The notes under the pieces are model-generated. The model saw only the letters and a list, made by a program, of their open reading frames with translations, searched no databases and was not told the origin of the DNA. The translations under genes were made by a program, and so were the position numbers. Below, piece by piece: positions 36,076-47,024 of a DNA stretch of 64,000 bases. The DNA lies in contig NC_052135.2 in the NCBI RefSeq assembly GCF_016086655.4, forward strand, positions 69,847,702-69,911,701, given 5' to 3'. Position 1 is the first letter of the stretch. Each line of letters starts with the position of its first letter. Origin of the DNA: Lepeophtheirus salmonis. Taxonomy: Eukaryota > Arthropoda > Copepoda > Siphonostomatoida > Caligidae.

Positions 36076-37380
36076 TTGCAGCGGCGAGAGTGGTGATAGA
36101 TAGAAATGGTGCGATTGTCAACTATTTATACCAAATGTGTGACATCACCCTACCTCTTTCAGTACAAAAATATGTAATAAGAACGATGCTGCTGGAAATT
36201 TTGAGCTATCTTGTTTACTTTTCGAGATAACAAACCTAGCTCATTATTTAATAAATGTGAATATGACAAAATTGTGAATTTTTTCCACAATATAAAGGTG
36301 TTTTTCTCGAAATATAATTGTCTTCAACGGGTATGCCTTTTGTCGAATTAATAACTAAACCAATCATTTTTTTTTTTAAACTCAAGTTGTACTAGATGCT
36401 TCCAACCTACAATATAAACCTCAACAAACATTTGAATGCCAAGGGATCAAAGGCTTATGTAGCATACCTGTTTTTCATATAGTGAATTTAAATTTCGCCT
36501 TTGTGAATATTTAATGAGATCCCATACCGTGTATTGATAAGTGTTAACGAATGAGCCCAATAATTAAAGAAATTCAATTAATTACAACAAACTAATTTTA
36601 TTTTTTGTTAGTGATGAATATTTTTGAAGACATGTACAATTAAACATATGAAAAACAGAATACAACTCAATATATAACTAAAACAATAAATAGAAACAGA
36701 AAGGTACATGCTTCTGTTTGTAATTATTTTGGATTTTCCAAATTAAAAAAAAAAAAGTATTTCCCTCCAAAAAAAAAAAAAAAATCCAAATATATAAATT
36801 ACCGAACTTAAGTTATAGATTGAAGTCAAAGCCCCTCCAAGTTGCCTTTGATTTTAAGAACAAGTATATTTTAATGCTGTAAATTTGTTTAAAACTTAAG
36901 TAAAAAATTAGGAAGAATGACTTTTTTCCCTATTAATTTTTATTTTAGAGATAAGGGTTAAAAAAAAAATCTTGCACAAAAAGAAACGCACATCTTGAAT
37001 TAAAAAAACTTTCGAAAATTTAATCTATTCATATAAAATACTATTTTGGAATCTTTGTTCAATTTTATTGACAACTAAATTTATGATATAGAAAAGCAAT
37101 TTGCTTTTTTTGTGGATATCCTTCATTTAATAAATAAAAATATAGATATATCTACATCAAATAAAAACTACATTCTTGAAGGTTTTTTATTTTATGGATT
37201 AAGTCATAAAGTTTATATTCACTGTATTAGATCAATTGAACTTGAAAAAACTTACTAACGAAGTTAAATATGTTATCTGATTAGTTATTAAGTGTTTTAC
37301 TTTATTTGAAGTAATTACTGTTTTGGAGCAAATTTAAGGCAAATTATATAATTATACTATATGCTAATTATGGTGTAATT
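36076..37380. other. AT-rich spacer, no gene seen
   Basis: About 1.3 kb without supported features; several poly-A/poly-T runs. Confidence 0.5.
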
Positions 37381-37828
37381 AGACTGTACTGAAATGACCA
37401 AAATTTGGAGTTGGGTCAGCCAGATATTTTCTATTATGCATTTTCCTCCTCTACACAAGAAAATAACCATCAAAGTCCAAAAAAAAGGTATTTTTGTGTT
37501 GTTATACTAAAATGATGGATTTGAATCGATTTACAGAATTTTTTTTTTTTTTAGTATTACAGAATAAAAATATATTTTGAAACAATATTTTACCATTCTT
37601 TATTTTACTTGTCTCATGGTATGAATATTTTAGTTCCAAACATGTTAACAATGAATATTATTGGTGCCACGTATTACGCGCATCATTTTGACATATTTTC
37701 AAATCAAAACACGTCCATGAAGGACCATTTTTTTTTGGACTTTTGATGCTTATTTTCTTGTTTAAAGTAATGAAATGTAAATACTTGGTGGTACCAAATT
37801 TCCAACTTTTGTCATTTTAGTACAGTCT
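37381..37828. mobile_element. MITE-like element with about 105-bp terminal inverted repeats
   Basis: A 448-bp segment whose ends are inverted copies of each other. The left end begins AGACTGTACTGAAATGAC; the complement of the right end begins AGACTGTACTAAAATGAC. Similarity runs, with indels, for about 105 bp through ACAAGAAAATAA and GTCCAAAAAAAA. The interior of about 230 bp is AT-rich and noncoding. Long inverted repeats around a short noncoding core are typical of non-autonomous DNA transposons. A target duplication is not clear, so the exact ends are uncertain by a few bases. Confidence 0.75.
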
Positions 37829-38336
37829 GGCATGTCATGGCATACTCATATATAGTGATGCTAATGGAGAGTATTAAAAAGAAATCGCCTTGATAACTCT
37901 CACTACTAGAAGAATTTTAGCTGAGAGGAGAGGGAAATAACAATGCAAGAATTACTCCATTGTCGATTCTCAGTTCCACTCTGAGTTCAACTAGAATTTA
38001 GAATTTTAACTCTGTAACAAATCCTTTGGGATACAAATGAACACTCCGGTTTCGTACATATTAGTTTTTTCTTCAGGAATGAACAACCAATGACAAAAGC
38101 TAAGGAAATTAAAATTCTCTCTTTAGTTTGCCAACTCCAAAAAAGCAGGAAATTAAAAATTCACCCGATTTTCATTTATGCTTGTATATTTATTTAACTC
38201 TTGATTCCACTTGATTTGGTGGAATGTCCATATTGTTTAAAAAGATGTTGGTTAATATAGAGGGTGTCAATTAAGGATTGTTGGGCTGGAAAAAGAAGTG
38301 TATTTCATTGAAAGCTAAGCATGGAAAGGCGATACA
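37829..38336. other. Spacer; possible left end of the next Tc1-like element
   Basis: AT-rich, no gene. AGAGGGTGTCAATTAAGG at about 38262 looks like a transposon terminus, but I found no matching inverted copy beyond the transposase start at 39372. Confidence 0.35.
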
Positions 38337-39372
38337 TCAACAATTAAATGCTCCTTTCTTCTGGATGACTTCCTTCATCCTCCTGGGCAAGTCTGCAGCG
38401 AGATTCTCCAGGACTCTCAGATCGAAAGTTTCCCATACAGATTTTTACTTGTTTGATTAACTTTTCCTTTGATGGCAAGGAGGCTGACTGTTACACTTAT
38501 CCATCATGATGCCCTACACATTTTCGTTTGGATTCAAGTCCAGGCTGTTCCGAGGCCATTGGTCCTTCTCCCAAAAGCAAGGCAGATGCTCTGAACACCA
38601 CCGTTTTGTCGATTTTGAAGCATGAGATGGAGTATTGTCTTGCTTGAAGATAGCCTCAGAAGGCAATGGAACAATTTTCTGGGTGATAATGGTTCTCTAG
38701 AGCTTGAACGGGTCATGTTAGGCAGCGTAAACTTCTCAATAATCTTGGTCTGATAGTAGTCACTATCAATCTTCTTCTTGTAGTACACTACATGCTGATC
38801 ACTTACTCCCAGAGCCACATCAGCTCTCCAAACCATGATTTTTAGAGGGTGCTTCACAATTGGTACGTACGGAACATCATCCTTTTTGTTGCACGATACA
38901 CGATCGCTTTGCGAATTTTTTGAGCCAATGATTGTAAAGAAGTTCTCATCTCACCAGACAATACGTTTTCAGTCATTCAGACTCTTTCCATGCTTGTCCT
39001 TGTTAAATGTAATCCTCTTTTTCTTCATTTTGTCTGTCAAAAGGGCTTGGAAGCCTGCTTGTAGGCCTTCGCACCGACAGATTTATTTAAGTATTTTCTC
39101 ACAGTCACTTTAGACACATTGTAACCGTTTGCAGTCACCTTAGCTGACAGTTTTCCCGTGGAACGGTGTCTTTTACCGAAACTCAATGAGATGCCTTACT
39201 TGGCAATTGCAGAGATTGAAGGGGAACAACCTGGATTTGGCCACTCTTCTTGACTCTCTCCTTGCTTCTGAGCGGCCCACCATCTCTGAATAGACCAGAC
39301 TGACCCAAGTTCAGTAGCAACAGCTTACTGGATCGAGCCGCCGCCACCAAGTAACTTGGTTATAGCAGTCAT
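38337..39372 (-). pseudogene. Tc1-like transposase pseudogene, DD37E spacing
   Basis: ATG at 39372 to TGA at 38337 spans 1036 bp, the size of a complete Tc1-type gene. Visible segments are an N-terminal domain with stops (AKVTANGYNVSKVTVRKYL), IVW.DENFF with the first acid region in a shifted frame, PLKIMVWRADVALGVSDQHV, then, after a frameshift near 38695, SEAIFKQDNTPSHASKSTK with the second Asp and WPRNSLDLNPNENVWGIM with the catalytic Glu. I count 37 residues between that Asp and Glu. The C-terminus (LAADLPRRMKEVIQKKGAFN) follows another shift. All catalytic blocks exist but frames and stops break the gene. Confidence 0.82.
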
Positions 39373-40964
39373 CCTGACCTCCGAAAGTGGATATCAGGGT
39401 TATAGAAAAAGGTAAATATGGGAGGAAATGATCAATTTTTTCAGCAGCAAGTTACAACAACTGACATAACTTTTTCATATAATTTTTTGGCGAGAATTTA
39501 ACGTAAATAGTACGGCAATAACAATTGTTTTCGATCATTCTGGATTGACAAGAACAAATCAAGGAGTAGACGAAAAAAGAGTGGGAAATTGGAACGTGAC
39601 AATCTTTACTTGCCACATTCTACCTAACCTACTACCTTAATAGTGTTCTAAGAAATAAATATAGTGATATTTTCATCGTAACAACATAAAATATATAGTT
39701 ATAGGAACAGCTAATGAATATAAAAGCTTTATGGAAGGAAGGTATGGGGATAATATTTGCAGATTCATAATGTGCCACAGGTAATGGAAGATGTCGTATT
39801 CTGGTCAATGTCAAAGAAACGTTGGACTTCACTGTACCCAAATATATCATATGCCAGCTAGATTGACACAATAAGATCCTAAGGATCTGATTTAATCATC
39901 CGTAAAAATAAGATTTAACTTTCGTGGAGTATGATCTTTCAATGTGTTTTCTTTGTGTTTTTACATATTATTGTTTTCGGCTTTTTTTTCAACATAATTC
40001 CCGATTTATTTTTTGTGCTTGACTTCGAATAATAAATTCAAGAAAAGATGGCCCTAAAGATAAAAAAAAAAGAAGAAAACTAAGGAGATGATGTCCACAC
40101 AACCTTGTATTAAAATTATTACTTTTTTTATTACAAATTCTACATCGGATTATCAAATTTTTGTTGTTTATATGCTTAAAAAATATAAAATTCAATGACA
40201 ATGCTGCTCATATTTGCTCGGGCTTACAGTCTGAAACTTTAAAAATCTCAAAATATAAATGTAATCATTTTCAGAATGGCTATGAATATATGACTTTTCT
40301 ATCGTTTTTCAAAACAAATAAGCATAATTTTATTTAGCAATTTGATTTTCTAAATATGTTATGTATTTTATTATTTTTTTTGTGTTCTTGTGGTTGTGGA
40401 GTCTGTAATTAATATATTTATACTTATCACAATTTGCTACAGAACAGACAATTACTCCCCAAAAAATTAAATACCAAGTATGTTCGAAGGTAATATAATG
40501 TATTTATATTTTTTACGAATTTCATTCAAGTTCAATACATTAAATTGGCTCACCAAAGTGAAAGAAAGGTTATCTACATATAGAATAAAAAACCTTAAAG
40601 AATGAACATTAATTGTGCCATTGGTACTGTTATATATTTTTTTGTAAAGATCAAATGGATGTTGACAAAAAAAAGAAAAAAGTAAATTGGTTTTCATTTT
40701 CATAAATCTACACAGGCAAGAAAAATAATAGAAAATAATATTTTTTCGTCATTTTCATTCATGTGAAAGACAATTTCAATATTTTCTTACTTTTTCCCAA
40801 CAAAAATTATTCATCTTGAAAAATAGATGAATAAAATATTTTTTTATTATTTGTAAAAATATGGGTGTTTTGGCCAGGCTGAATTTCTTAATGTTTCTCT
40901 CAGGCAAGTATGATAGATTGGTAGTTAATTCCTTTAGAATGGTTACTATTCTATCCTGAAGAAA
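39373..40964. other. AT-rich spacer, no gene seen
   Basis: About 1.6 kb; frames such as 40467-40703 (-) are low-complexity and unconvincing. Confidence 0.5.
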
Positions 40965-41173
40965 CGAGCCATTACTTCCCTGATTTGAAACCAATAGAGC
41001 TTTTGGGGATCATTAGGACAGAAAAGTGCCCCCAAAAGTAAGTTTAACATTTTGAAGAATGCTTGAAAAATATCACACCTGTTTATCTTGAAAAACTTAC
41101 AGCAAGAATGCCAAAAGTCTTCAAAGCAGTTATCCAAGCAAAGGAAGGATTTTTTGATGAAGCTAAAATTTAA
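40965..41173 (+). pseudogene. Tc1-type transposase, C-terminal scrap
   Basis: SHYFPDLKPIELLGII is a decayed form of the third catalytic block (SPDLNPIENLWG), with the Glu retained. After a stop, a second frame gives CLKNITPVYLEKLTARMPKV and FKAVIQAKEGFFDEAKI, then TAA at 41171-41173, as in Tc1 C-termini. Nothing upstream matches earlier domains. Confidence 0.7.
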
Positions 41174-41861
41174 ACAAAATGCTTTTTATTTTTTACAAAT
41201 AAATGTGTATACCCCTTATTGAACATTAATTTTTCTTCATTTTAATAGCCTAATTATTGTGTTATCTGCTGATAAAGCCATAGATAATTAGAAAAATAAG
41301 TGAAGTTCCATTTGTTTACAAACTTTTCCTCGTCAGTTATCAAGAATTTTTATTTATGATAATATAATGCATTTCTTTCTAGCAATTCATGTTATTTTAA
41401 TTTATTTTTAATATTTTCAGTTAGTCAATTGTCCCCGACTGTTGAATTATTATTCAATTAATAGAAGCTTTACAAAATAGCTTATTTAATTTCAACCAAT
41501 CAACGCTAACAACACTAATAAGACGTAATAAAAGTGGAAAGTTGATAGATGACAAAAAACCAACATATAAAGTATTGATTATTTGGAGATAATATTGGTA
41601 AACATCATTGGGATATGAGTTTTGTATACTTCTTTTGGTATGTTTATAAATCAATCAAGAGGGGCACTGACTTTTGGCAAAATGATAAGACTCCTTGAAT
41701 GATAATATGATTTAATACATTGTGAACAACAAAAAGTGGACTGTTAATTAATGATAATTTTCTTATTAATATAGGAAAGTTTAGTGATTTTTTTTGATAT
41801 TATATTTGGCCATCCTTTGTGCATAAACAAACCAAAATAATCATTTTGTCATCTTGTAATC
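41174..41861. other. AT-rich spacer, no gene seen
   Basis: No supported features. Confidence 0.5.
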
Positions 41862-42123
41862 ATGAGTGAGCAAAAACCCAAAAGGCAGCGTATCTCAAAT
41901 CTCTTAGATACTGAAGTTGAGATGGCGAGGATTATGAACCTTGTGGAGTGCTCCAGGAGCCTGGTTTTCAAGTAGGCCAGGATAAAGTATGATAGAGAAA
42001 ACCTCTCCGGGAATGCATGAAGTGGAAGGTATAATTTAAAGAGAGATACGGAGTTCCTGTCTAGCTTGGAGAAGAAGATCAAAGAGGACCCCACTAAATC
42101 GATCAATCACCTCGCCTCACCCC
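41862..42123 (+). pseudogene. Tc1/mariner-type transposase, N-terminal fragment
   Basis: ATG then MSEQKPKRQRISNLLD and IMNLVECSRSLVFK, a helix-turn-helix N-terminus, a stop at about 41973, and in the same frame NLKRDTEFLSSLEKKIKEDP and KSINHLASPLK, the start of the second helix-turn-helix. The match ends abruptly at about 42123. No catalytic region follows within 1 kb. Confidence 0.6.
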
Positions 42124-43365
42124 TGAAAAACAATATTTTTTCAGAGTTGATTTATTATTCTTTTATAAATTTATACTAGTGTTGAGACTAGAACTAAGTG
42201 CAAGTGTTTTCCCTCTTTGGTGTAAAGTGTTTTTTTTTTTGCAAGAACAAATTTAACCAATATGTCGATGCTGACCGCGATGTCAGATCATATATCTAAA
42301 TTCAATAATTTTCAAAACGTAAGATAGATTTTTGGGTCTGAATCAATGGACCCATTTCGTACACTTCTATCTTTATCTATGAGTTAAATCAAAATAATTT
42401 ATACAACACATGTAACTTCATATAATGACGTTATTGTGCCGATATCCACAGTTTGGAAAAACACATGTAGTCATTAACCATTCATCTAAGGAATCAGTCT
42501 ATACACAATTTTAAATTATACTGATCTGTACCAATTTTTGTGTATTGGGGCGAATATAGACCAAACAAGTTCGGTCGACTAAAAAATCCCATCGATTCCT
42601 GAGTAGTATAGGATTTTCAGACTGAAAGACAACACGAGTGTATACCTATCTAAATTATCGCACAATACGTTTAATACCCTCAAAAACACGTTTATTTGGG
42701 AGGGAAAATGAGAGCAAAATCCTTGAAATCAAATCTGTAAGTTATGGGCATTTTTGTAACTGACAAACAAATTGGGTGAAATTTTTTACTTTTATTAAAT
42801 AATTACACTGCGTTTTTTGTTTTTTTGTTTTAAATTGGGCTCAATTATTAATGTAAAAGTATAATTTTATTGCCGATTAACCAATAATCCTGCTAGTCTA
42901 TATTTCCAATATTGTTGAAAAAGTAAAAAACAATATTTTTTAATATGTATATTTATATCAAATTAAATCATTGCAAGTTTTTAGGGGAGAAAAAAATACC
43001 AATAGGGAGTAGGTGGCATAAATGGCTTAGACAAATATCATATTGTTATAAATATATTTGTTAAAAAAATTTGGTGATCACAAATAATTTTTTTCGATTT
43101 AAATTGTCAATTTTTGTATATTTCAGATAAAAGCAATCATAACTCAATTAATCAAACTCTACACGAATAAAAATGTTACTTAGTGTAATGTTAGGACATG
43201 GACATGTAAAGCCTTTTAATGTTGACTTATACCCAATATATATAAATTAGGGGTGGATAGTCTTTTTTATGTAAAAGGTAGTGGATAAAAGGTACAAGAC
43301 TTATCTTCAAACGAGATACTAAAACCAAATATATCTCACTTATGGACAATTTCGTCTTTGATCAA
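42124..43365. other. AT-rich spacer, no gene seen
   Basis: No supported features in about 1.2 kb. Confidence 0.5.
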
Positions 43366-43460
43366 CGCCAGCCATGACATCGTCAAGCAGCACAAGGTCA
43401 ACCACCACACCATCAATTGGGTTTGCATGCGTCTGGAATATGTGTCCGGTAATATTTTTT
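43366..43460 (+). pseudogene. Transposase helix-turn-helix scrap
   Basis: One frame reads NASHDIVKQHKVNHHTINWV, resembling the second helix-turn-helix of the mariner-type transposases nearby, in a short GC-richer island. No other domain is present. Could be coincidence. Confidence 0.35.
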
Positions 43461-44292
43461 AAGGGGATTACTAACCCTTTTTATTCGATCGTAATGACAA
43501 AATTATGCAACTTATTTTATAAGGAGTAACTATTTATTAGGTATTGATAATAATGGCAGAAAAATTAGAATAGAATGTATTAATAAAGTTTCAATTAAAC
43601 TGACAAAACTCCAAAATACGTTCAATCGTCCTAAAATTTGGCTCGGAATTATCCATCATTTACGAATACTACCCCATCATCGATTTTTAAGATTCTGTTT
43701 TTCAAACCTCGTAACTTAAGTTTTCTTTTAAGCTAATTGTCTACCTCAAAATATCTTCTCCCTCCTTTAATGTCATAGTTTTACAAAATGTGACATTTAT
43801 AAGTGCTTTTGAGTAACTTTTGGAAAAATTATTTAATTCCCTGAAAAAATTATTGGATGGAAATCAATTCATAATACGAGTAAATGAAATATATGAAAAA
43901 CTCAAATAGTGTATAATAAGACTAATATCTTGAAAAGGAGGTAAATGTGAAAAAAAGACAAAACAAATCTTATTCTTTTTTAATAAAAAGACTTCAAATG
44001 ACGGCGAAATTGTGCTGCATAATCAAAATATTATAACAGCTTAAATGTTAAGGTGGTTTTTTATTCAATTATTTTGAATTTTGGTTATGACTAGAGCGTA
44101 AAAGTTGTCATGAGGAAAGGACTAATATTCTATGAAAAATTTCATTTTTCTACAATAACATTCTTTACCAGATGTGCAATTTAAGTTTGAAACAAAGAAA
44201 TAATTATTTATATATTCGTTATTTTGCTTAACTAGCTTCAAAAACATTTTTAATATACTTTTCTTACTTACAAAAAAAAATGGTAACAAAGA
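43461..44292. other. AT-rich spacer, no gene seen
   Basis: No supported features. Confidence 0.5.
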
Positions 44293-44446
44293 TACAGGGT
44301 GTCCACGATAAATTGGAACTACTTTAAACTTCATCCAGATCCATAATGTGCATATTCGGGGTTAACTCATACTAATATAAAAGGTTGCGTGAACAATACA
44401 CTATAACTTCCACCACAATTGTTTTGACAACAAACAATAGTCATTA

Positions 44447-44959
44447 TGGAACAAGCAAGGACAGACGCCATCCTCGAATTGGCTCGCGCGGGACACTAGC
44501 CCTCTGCTACCTACAAGCTTCTGAACTACCCTAAGACCACGGTGTACCGGGTCTTCAATGCCTGGAAGGTCTGCTGCAAGGCCCACAACATGAGAAGTGA
44601 CCGAATCCGCACTCCCAGCTTCCTAGAAGGCCCACAACATGAGAAGTGACCGAATCCGCACTCCCAGCTTCCTAGAAGGCCTCCAGAAGTACATCAAGGC
44701 TTCGCCGGAGACTTCCTTGTCCAGGTTGGCCAATAACCGTGGAGTGAGCAAGCAGCTGGTCTCCAAGGCTGTGAATGAGGACCTCAGGTATAGGGCATAC
44801 CGAATAGCCAAACAACACATCCTCACAGCATCCATGAAGGCCACCCGGCTCACCAAAGTGTAAGCTTCTCCTCAATGACATGGAGAGCCATGGAGGAAGA
44901 ATCATCTTCTTCTCCGACATGAAGAACTGGACTGTCGACAGAAGCTACAACGTCCAGAA
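44447..44959 (+). pseudogene. Mariner-type transposase, N-terminal half
   Basis: ATG at 44447 (MEQARTDAILELARAG) then a stop where the family has a Gln codon. Recognition helices are visible in frames before and after a 49-bp tandem duplication that shifts the frame (44582-44679). The frame 44639-44863 gives LANNRGVSKQLVSKAV. After another shift, GRIIFFSDMKNWTVDR retains the first catalytic Asp, which the 9.1-kb copy has lost. The gene is interrupted at 44960 by the hAT fragment. The C-terminal end (EWNVVDSAEVTRACKS ... EGGHVE) lies at 46800-46907. Confidence 0.85.
44582..44679. repeat. 49-bp exact tandem duplication
   Basis: Bases 44582-44630 are repeated without change at 44631-44679 (unit begins CCCACAACATGAGAAGTG and ends CCTAGAAGG). 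The copy at 9.1 kb has one unit. 49 is not a multiple of three, so the transposase frame is destroyed. Identity of both units indicates a late event. Confidence 0.95.
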
Positions 44960-45528
44960 CAGGGCCGTACGTCAGTATTGCGCTTTGTCCGCTTCAGCGG
45001 ACCAAAAAAAAACAAAACCTTACTCAACCGTCCACCAATCATATAGGTATGTAAATATAGATGAATTAAGTCATAATTAATTATTATATATATGTAACTT
45101 ATGACCAACTCATAATAGTACTGAGTCATTATAATAAAATTATATATTTGTGGCACGTCCACCCAAAAGGAAGCTAGATAATTTTTCTCAAAATTGAACA
45201 TGGAATACATTTTCCAACAAATTGTAGTTCATTTAAATGAAAAAATGATTCTGATTAATCCTTTGGAGGCACCACAAATTGTACTTAAAGTAGCCAAAAT
45301 TCACCGGCACATTTATAGAATTAGTAAATTAATAAATTATATCTCTAAGACAATATTGGGGCCAAATTAAGTCAGATAGATAAAACGGAGGTTTTAAACT
45401 ACAGTTAACACTCTGGGGTATCTCAATTCATCGCAGAAATTTGAATTCAAATCCTGTAATTTACCGTAATATCTCTTTCAAATATTGCCTGCCATTCTAA
45501 AAATATAAATGATTGACCCTTTGAATGT

Positions 45529-45950
45529 AAAACGCGTTTTCCGCTTCCCATGATACATTTCTGATAATTAATAAATTACTGCAATTATTTCAAGAGTACT
45601 TTACAGCCAAAATTAAAATACAAAGACGCACACAACATTTTTCGTATGGATTAAAAGTACTTTATATTGAGTGGATATTTGAGTTAGATATTACGTTTAA
45701 CGTTACTGGTTGCAAATGTGAAGTACTTTACAGCCAAAAAAAAAAAAAAAAGACGCACACAACATTTTTCGTATGGAGTACTCTTGAAATATTTAAGAGC
45801 GTGATAATTTGTTTCATTGAATACAAGATAAATTAAATTATTACTGCTTAAAAGGGACATAAATAACAGTTTTGTACTTTTTAGAGTGGATTGTTGCAGT
45901 AATTTATTAATTATCAGAAATGTATCACGGGAAGCGGAAAACGCATTTTA
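45529..45950. repeat. Imperfect inverted repeat around the hAT start codon
   Basis: 45529-45579 (includes CCGCTTCCCATGATACATTT) is inverted at about 45900-45950 (AAATGTATCACGGGAAGCGG) over about 52 bp with few mismatches. An inner pair, 45586-45600 and 45777-45791 (AGTACTCTTGAAATA), extends it with an extra 100 bp on the right arm. The ATG at 45920 lies in the right arm. Between the arms a 50-bp direct repeat (TACTTTACAGCCAAAA ... CACAACATTTTTCGTATGGA) occurs at 45598-45651 and 45723-45777. Confidence 0.85.
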
Positions 45951-46758
45951 ACAGAGAGTTGGTGATTTGTTCTATCTGTCAGAAGGAAATACAAAAGGAC
46001 AACTTTAAGGATCACAAAGTTAAACTCCATAAGAATGACCCCAGCTGCAAGTATCAAGTGAAAATTGATTATAAGAAGCAGAAAACATTAAACTTTGCTG
46101 TTAAGAAAACTTCCTCTGCTACATCCTCATCCTCAGTCACTGCCTCCTCCTGTCCCAATGATCCGGCTCCAGTTGAGGCCTTACTGCCTGAACCAAGATC
46201 TGAAAAGTCCGTTTCTGCAGAAGAGAAAGTTACTGCAGACACAGAAAATAATGGCGACTCATCAAATTACCCCAGCGGACGGATTTTCTCATGGAATAAG
46301 ACTTCCTAATCTCGATATTGGACCAATCTTCTCTCCCGAGCAGCTCTCTGTAGTCAACAACAACAATATTCCCTCTGCAGAGGACTCTGAGACTAGCGAC
46401 AATGTCCAGGGAGGTGAGAAGAGCAAGACTGAGGAGATGGAGTTTGTGGACGGATGCCAAGAGTACCCTGTCGTCTTCGCCAGCCAGCTGGGTGACCCGA
46501 TACTTACCGGGCGGGATCCAAAGCGGAAGGACATCCAGACCAGAACCAGAGTGGAGACTGAGCGGGAAACTGTGCCTAAAGTCGAGAGAGATCATCCCCT
46601 ACAGCCCAAGTTACAAACATACAGTCCTCAGATAGATGACAAATACTCCAGAGACTTTCAATATGATTGGTTCCGTAAGTTCCCGTGGCTAGAATATGAC
46701 GAGTTTGAAAAGTCAGCCAAGTATTTCGCCTGTTCCAAATTTTCCATTTCCAACCATT
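45920..46758 (+). pseudogene. hAT-type transposase, N-terminal part
   Basis: The frame at 45920-46309 starts MYHGKRKTHFNRE and has a C2H2-like finger (ICSICQKEI ... DHKVKLH), then a Ser/Pro/Glu-rich low-complexity stretch. After a frameshift between about 46250 and 46310 the frame ending at 46757 continues with an acidic linker and RDFQYDWFRKFPWLEYDEF, which matches the start of the TTF-type zinc finger of ZMYM/ZNF862-like hAT proteins (W..KYPWL.Y), ending with ...YFACSKFS. The catalytic RNase H-like domain and dimerisation region are absent. The family is inferred from that finger. Confidence 0.7.
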
Positions 46759-47024
46759 GAGGTCCCTGCGGTCTTCACCACAAAGTTCCCGGGCTTCATT
46801 ACGAGGGAGTGGAATGTTGTCGATTCTGCAGAAGTCACCAGGGCATGCAAATCCTGTAGGGGCAGGATGGAGAAGATGGTGGCTGCTGAGGGAGGACATG
46901 TAGAATAAATTTATTGTTTAATATCATGTCTAACTTTTTCATATTAACAAATACACTACAAATTCCATTTTTATCAAGCAGGTTGAATTTTAAGATAGTT
47001 CCAATTTATCGTGGGCACCCTGTA

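Larger units (their letters stand above)
44960..46758 (+). mobile_element. hAT-type transposon, 5' part only
   Basis: Foreign DNA inside the mariner gene. It starts CAGGGCCGTACGTCAG, which resembles a hAT terminus (CAGGG...), followed by about 1 kb of noncoding DNA and the start of a transposase gene. No inverted copy of this end occurs at the right junction, and the mariner sequence resumes (GAGGTCCCTGCGG) with about 25 bp missing, so the 3' part of the hAT and adjacent mariner bases were probably removed together. The expected 8-bp target duplication (left candidate GTCCAGAA) therefore cannot be checked. Confidence 0.65.
44295..47022 (+). mobile_element. Mariner-type transposon with nested hAT fragment
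   Basis: Ends are good inverted repeats (CAGGGTGTCCACGATAAATT and, complemented from the right, CAGGGTGCCCACGATAAATT), each flanked by the TA target (44293-44294 and 47023-47024). It belongs to the family of the 9096-10383 element and is oriented on the + strand. It is enlarged to 2.7 kb by foreign DNA from 44960 to about 46758. The mariner part also lacks about 450 bp of transposase between about 46792 and the C-terminal segment. Confidence 0.9.

Noticed and set aside
35086..36096. Frames of 60-122 codons on the + strand and an out-of-frame minus frame (35375-35725) in the mariner pseudogene
   Set aside because: Shadows of the 343-codon mariner frame on the minus strand.
46095..46310. First part of a 221-codon + frame over the hAT N-terminus
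   Set aside because: Before the frameshift region (46250-46310) this frame overlaps the real N-terminal frame (45920-46309) and is a Leu/Pro-rich shadow; only its later part is real.
46230..46595. 121-codon minus-strand frame opposite the hAT gene
   Set aside because: Antisense shadow of a GC-richer coding region; resembles no family.
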